From assembly GCA_021844275.1 (NCBI GenBank), contig JAKBTR010000097.1, forward strand, positions 1 through 7,613: 7,613 bases of DNA, written 5' to 3'. The notes under the pieces were generated by a model. It did no database searches, was not told the origin of the DNA, and saw only the letters and a list, made by a program, of their open reading frames with translations. The position numbers were made by a program, and so were the translations under genes. Positions 6,467-7,613 of the stretch are shown here, piece by piece (position 1 is the stretch's first letter; each line of letters starts with the position of its first letter). The DNA is from Nitrospirota bacterium. GTDB lineage: Bacteria > Nitrospirota_A > Leptospirillia > Leptospirillales > Leptospirillaceae.

Positions 6467-7587
6467 TTCCGGTGCTGTATCTGATCGAACACCTGCGTCA
6501 GGGAGGAAGCGAGCGTTATGTCGCGGAACTCGTCCGTTCCGCCCGGGAGATGGGCGTCGAACCCCATGTCGGGTGCTTCGCGGAAGGGGGGATTTTCTAT
6601 GACGAGATCCGCCGCGTCGGCATTCCTCTTCAGGCTTACCCGCTCGACAGTCTCTATCACCCCTCGGTCCTTCGGACGATGCGTTCCCTTTCGGCCTATA
6701 TCCGCAAGCACCGGATCCGGATCGTCCATAGTTTCCAGCCCAACGCGAACGTTCTGGGAACGGTCGTCGGACGTCTTTCAGGAACGAAAGTCGTCATTTC
6801 CCGCCGAAATCTGGGAGATTTCGGGGGACTGGGCTCTCCGCGGCTCGCCTGGCTCCAGAAAGCGATCACGAACCGGTTGTCCCACCGCGTTCTGGCGAAT
6901 TCCAGGGCGGTTCGTGAGGCCGCCATCCGGGGCGAGGGGTTTCCGCCCGAAAAAGTCGTCCTGATCTACAACGGGCTCGATACCGAGCGCTTTCGTCCCG
7001 TTCCGGATCCGGCTTCCCGGAGACGGGAGCTGGGGATTCCCGAAAAGGGATTCGTGTTCGGAATCGCTTCGGGTTTCCGGCCGGTCAAGGGCGTGGATGT
7101 GGTGATTCGGGCCTTCGCGAAGGCCCGACCTCTTTGTCCCGACAGTGTCCTGGTCCTCGCCGGGGACGGGCTCGGCCGTGAACAACTCGAAAATCTCGTC
7201 CGGGAGCTCGGACTGGAGGAAGGCGTTATTTTTCTGGGCGTGCGCTCCGACATGGAAATAATCTACCCGGCCTTCGACGCCTTTGTGCTCACGTCGCACA
7301 GCGAAGGGTTTTCCAACGCGATCCTCGAGGCGATGGGGACAGGTCTTCCCGTCGTGGCTTCCCGGGTGGGAGGCAACATCGAAATGGTGGAAGACGGCGT
7401 TCGGGGATATCTGGTTCCTCCCGGGGATCCGGAGACGCTTTCGGACCGTCTTTGTCGTCTCTATGCCGATCCGGTTCTGACCCATGCCATGGGGAAAGAA
7501 GCCCGGGCCTGGGTCGAACGGACGAACGCCCGGGACGTGATCGTCCGGCGGTTTGGCGAGCTCTACCGGGGAGTGCTGGATGAATGA
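6463..7587 (+). CDS. Family-4 glycosyltransferase (GT-B)
   Basis: The 374-residue product is a retaining GT-B glycosyltransferase of family 4, a cytoplasmic enzyme acting on a lipid-linked acceptor. The N-terminal domain begins with a beta strand (IPVLYLIEHL) and the GGSERYVAEL acceptor-side loop typical of the family. The C-terminal donor domain shows GFRPVKG with Arg206 and Lys209, which in the family contact the donor phosphates, then VLAGDG, and the E-x7-E motif with Glu281 and Glu289 in SEGFSNAILEAMGTGLPVVAS. Full family length suggests an intact gene. Translation starts at the ATG at 6463, inside the stop of the upstream gene (ATGA overlap), with a strong GGAGGAGGAAG ribosome binding site at 6445-6455; the open frame continues upstream to 6028, but that part only mirrors the ligase gene. 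The sugar moved is unknown. Tight overlaps on both sides indicate translational coupling within an operon. Confidence 0.93.
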   Translation: MIPVLYLIEHLRQGGSERYVAELVRSAREMGVEPHVGCFAEGGIFYDEIRRVGIPLQAYPLDSLYHPSVLRTMRSLSAYIRKHRIRIVHSFQPNANVLGTVVGRLSGTKVVISRRNLGDFGGLGSPRLAWLQKAITNRLSHRVLANSRAVREAAIRGEGFPPEKVVLIYNGLDTERFRPVPDPASRRRELGIPEKGFVFGIASGFRPVKGVDVVIRAFAKARPLCPDSVLVLAGDGLGREQLENLVRELGLEEGVIFLGVRSDMEIIYPAFDAFVLTSHSEGFSNAILEAMGTGLPVVASRVGGNIEMVEDGVRGYLVPPGDPETLSDRLCRLYADPVLTHAMGKEARAWVERTNARDVIVRRFGELYRGVLDE

Positions 7588-7613
7588 GAAAATCCTGCCG
7601 AATGGAAGGCCCC
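7580..7613 (+). CDS. Start of a further gene, cut by the window edge
   Basis: The ATG at 7580 opens a frame of 11 codons that runs off the right edge (MNEKILPNGRP). GGGGAG at 7568-7573 lies six bases upstream, good spacing. A second ATG at 7584, in another frame and forming an ATGA overlap with the previous stop, is the alternative but has ten-base spacing. Either way a tightly coupled next gene is likely. The product cannot be identified; position suggests another polysaccharide gene. Confidence 0.5.
   Translation, partial: MNEKILPNGRP

Noticed and set aside
6778..7485. Minus-strand open frame of 235 codons
   Set aside because: Lies opposite the donor-binding domain of the family-4 glycosyltransferase and has no domain of its own.

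Overview
The window is a bacterial chromosomal segment of moderately high GC content that carries part of a cell-surface polysaccharide locus. Two family-2 glycosyltransferases, a polytopic O-antigen ligase/polymerase-like protein, a family-4 glycosyltransferase and a secreted, outer-membrane-like beta-rich protein show a Gram-negative envelope. The overall style (GC, heavy use of TTC/TTT and CTT/CTG, an unusual Pro/Gly/Asn-rich outer-membrane protein next to glycan genes) reminds me of acidophilic Leptospirillum (Nitrospirota). That is an impression from memory, not a database result, and no rRNA or other marker gene is present to settle it.

Layout, left to right. (1) 1-207, minus strand: the N-terminus of a membrane protein that runs off the left edge. 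(2) 208-551: a 344-base gap holding a long imperfect hairpin (462-527) just before the next gene. (3) 552-1541, plus: a GlfT-like family-2 glycosyltransferase with a TTG start. (4) 1542-1658: an intergenic stretch between converging genes, with a perfect 13-bp inverted repeat followed by T-runs (terminator). (5) 1659-2669, minus: a second family-2 glycosyltransferase. (6) 2670-3087: a divergent intergenic/leader region with several hairpins and a perfect 12-bp palindrome. (7) 3088-4887, plus: a 599-residue secreted protein with a low-complexity linker and a beta-barrel-like C-terminal part. (8) 4955-6466, plus: an O-antigen ligase/Wzy-type membrane protein. (9) 6463-7587, plus: a family-4 glycosyltransferase overlapping the previous gene by four bases. 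(10) 7580-7613, plus: the start of another gene, overlapping by eight bases and running off the right edge.

How they may work together (inference): the cytoplasmic glycosyltransferases would build a lipid-linked oligosaccharide, the ligase/polymerase-like protein would polymerise it or transfer it on the outer face of the inner membrane, and the outer-membrane protein may help export or anchor the product. Genes 7 to 10 form one same-strand run whose last three members are tightly overlapped, so they probably form an operon. No flippase, initiating transferase, chain-length regulator or OPX (Wza-like) protein is visible, so the locus must continue outside the window or rely on distant genes. 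No tRNA, rRNA, CRISPR array, insertion sequence or phage gene was seen. The most unusual items are the uncharacterised outer-membrane-like protein with its structured leader and the 66-base hairpin before the first glycosyltransferase.
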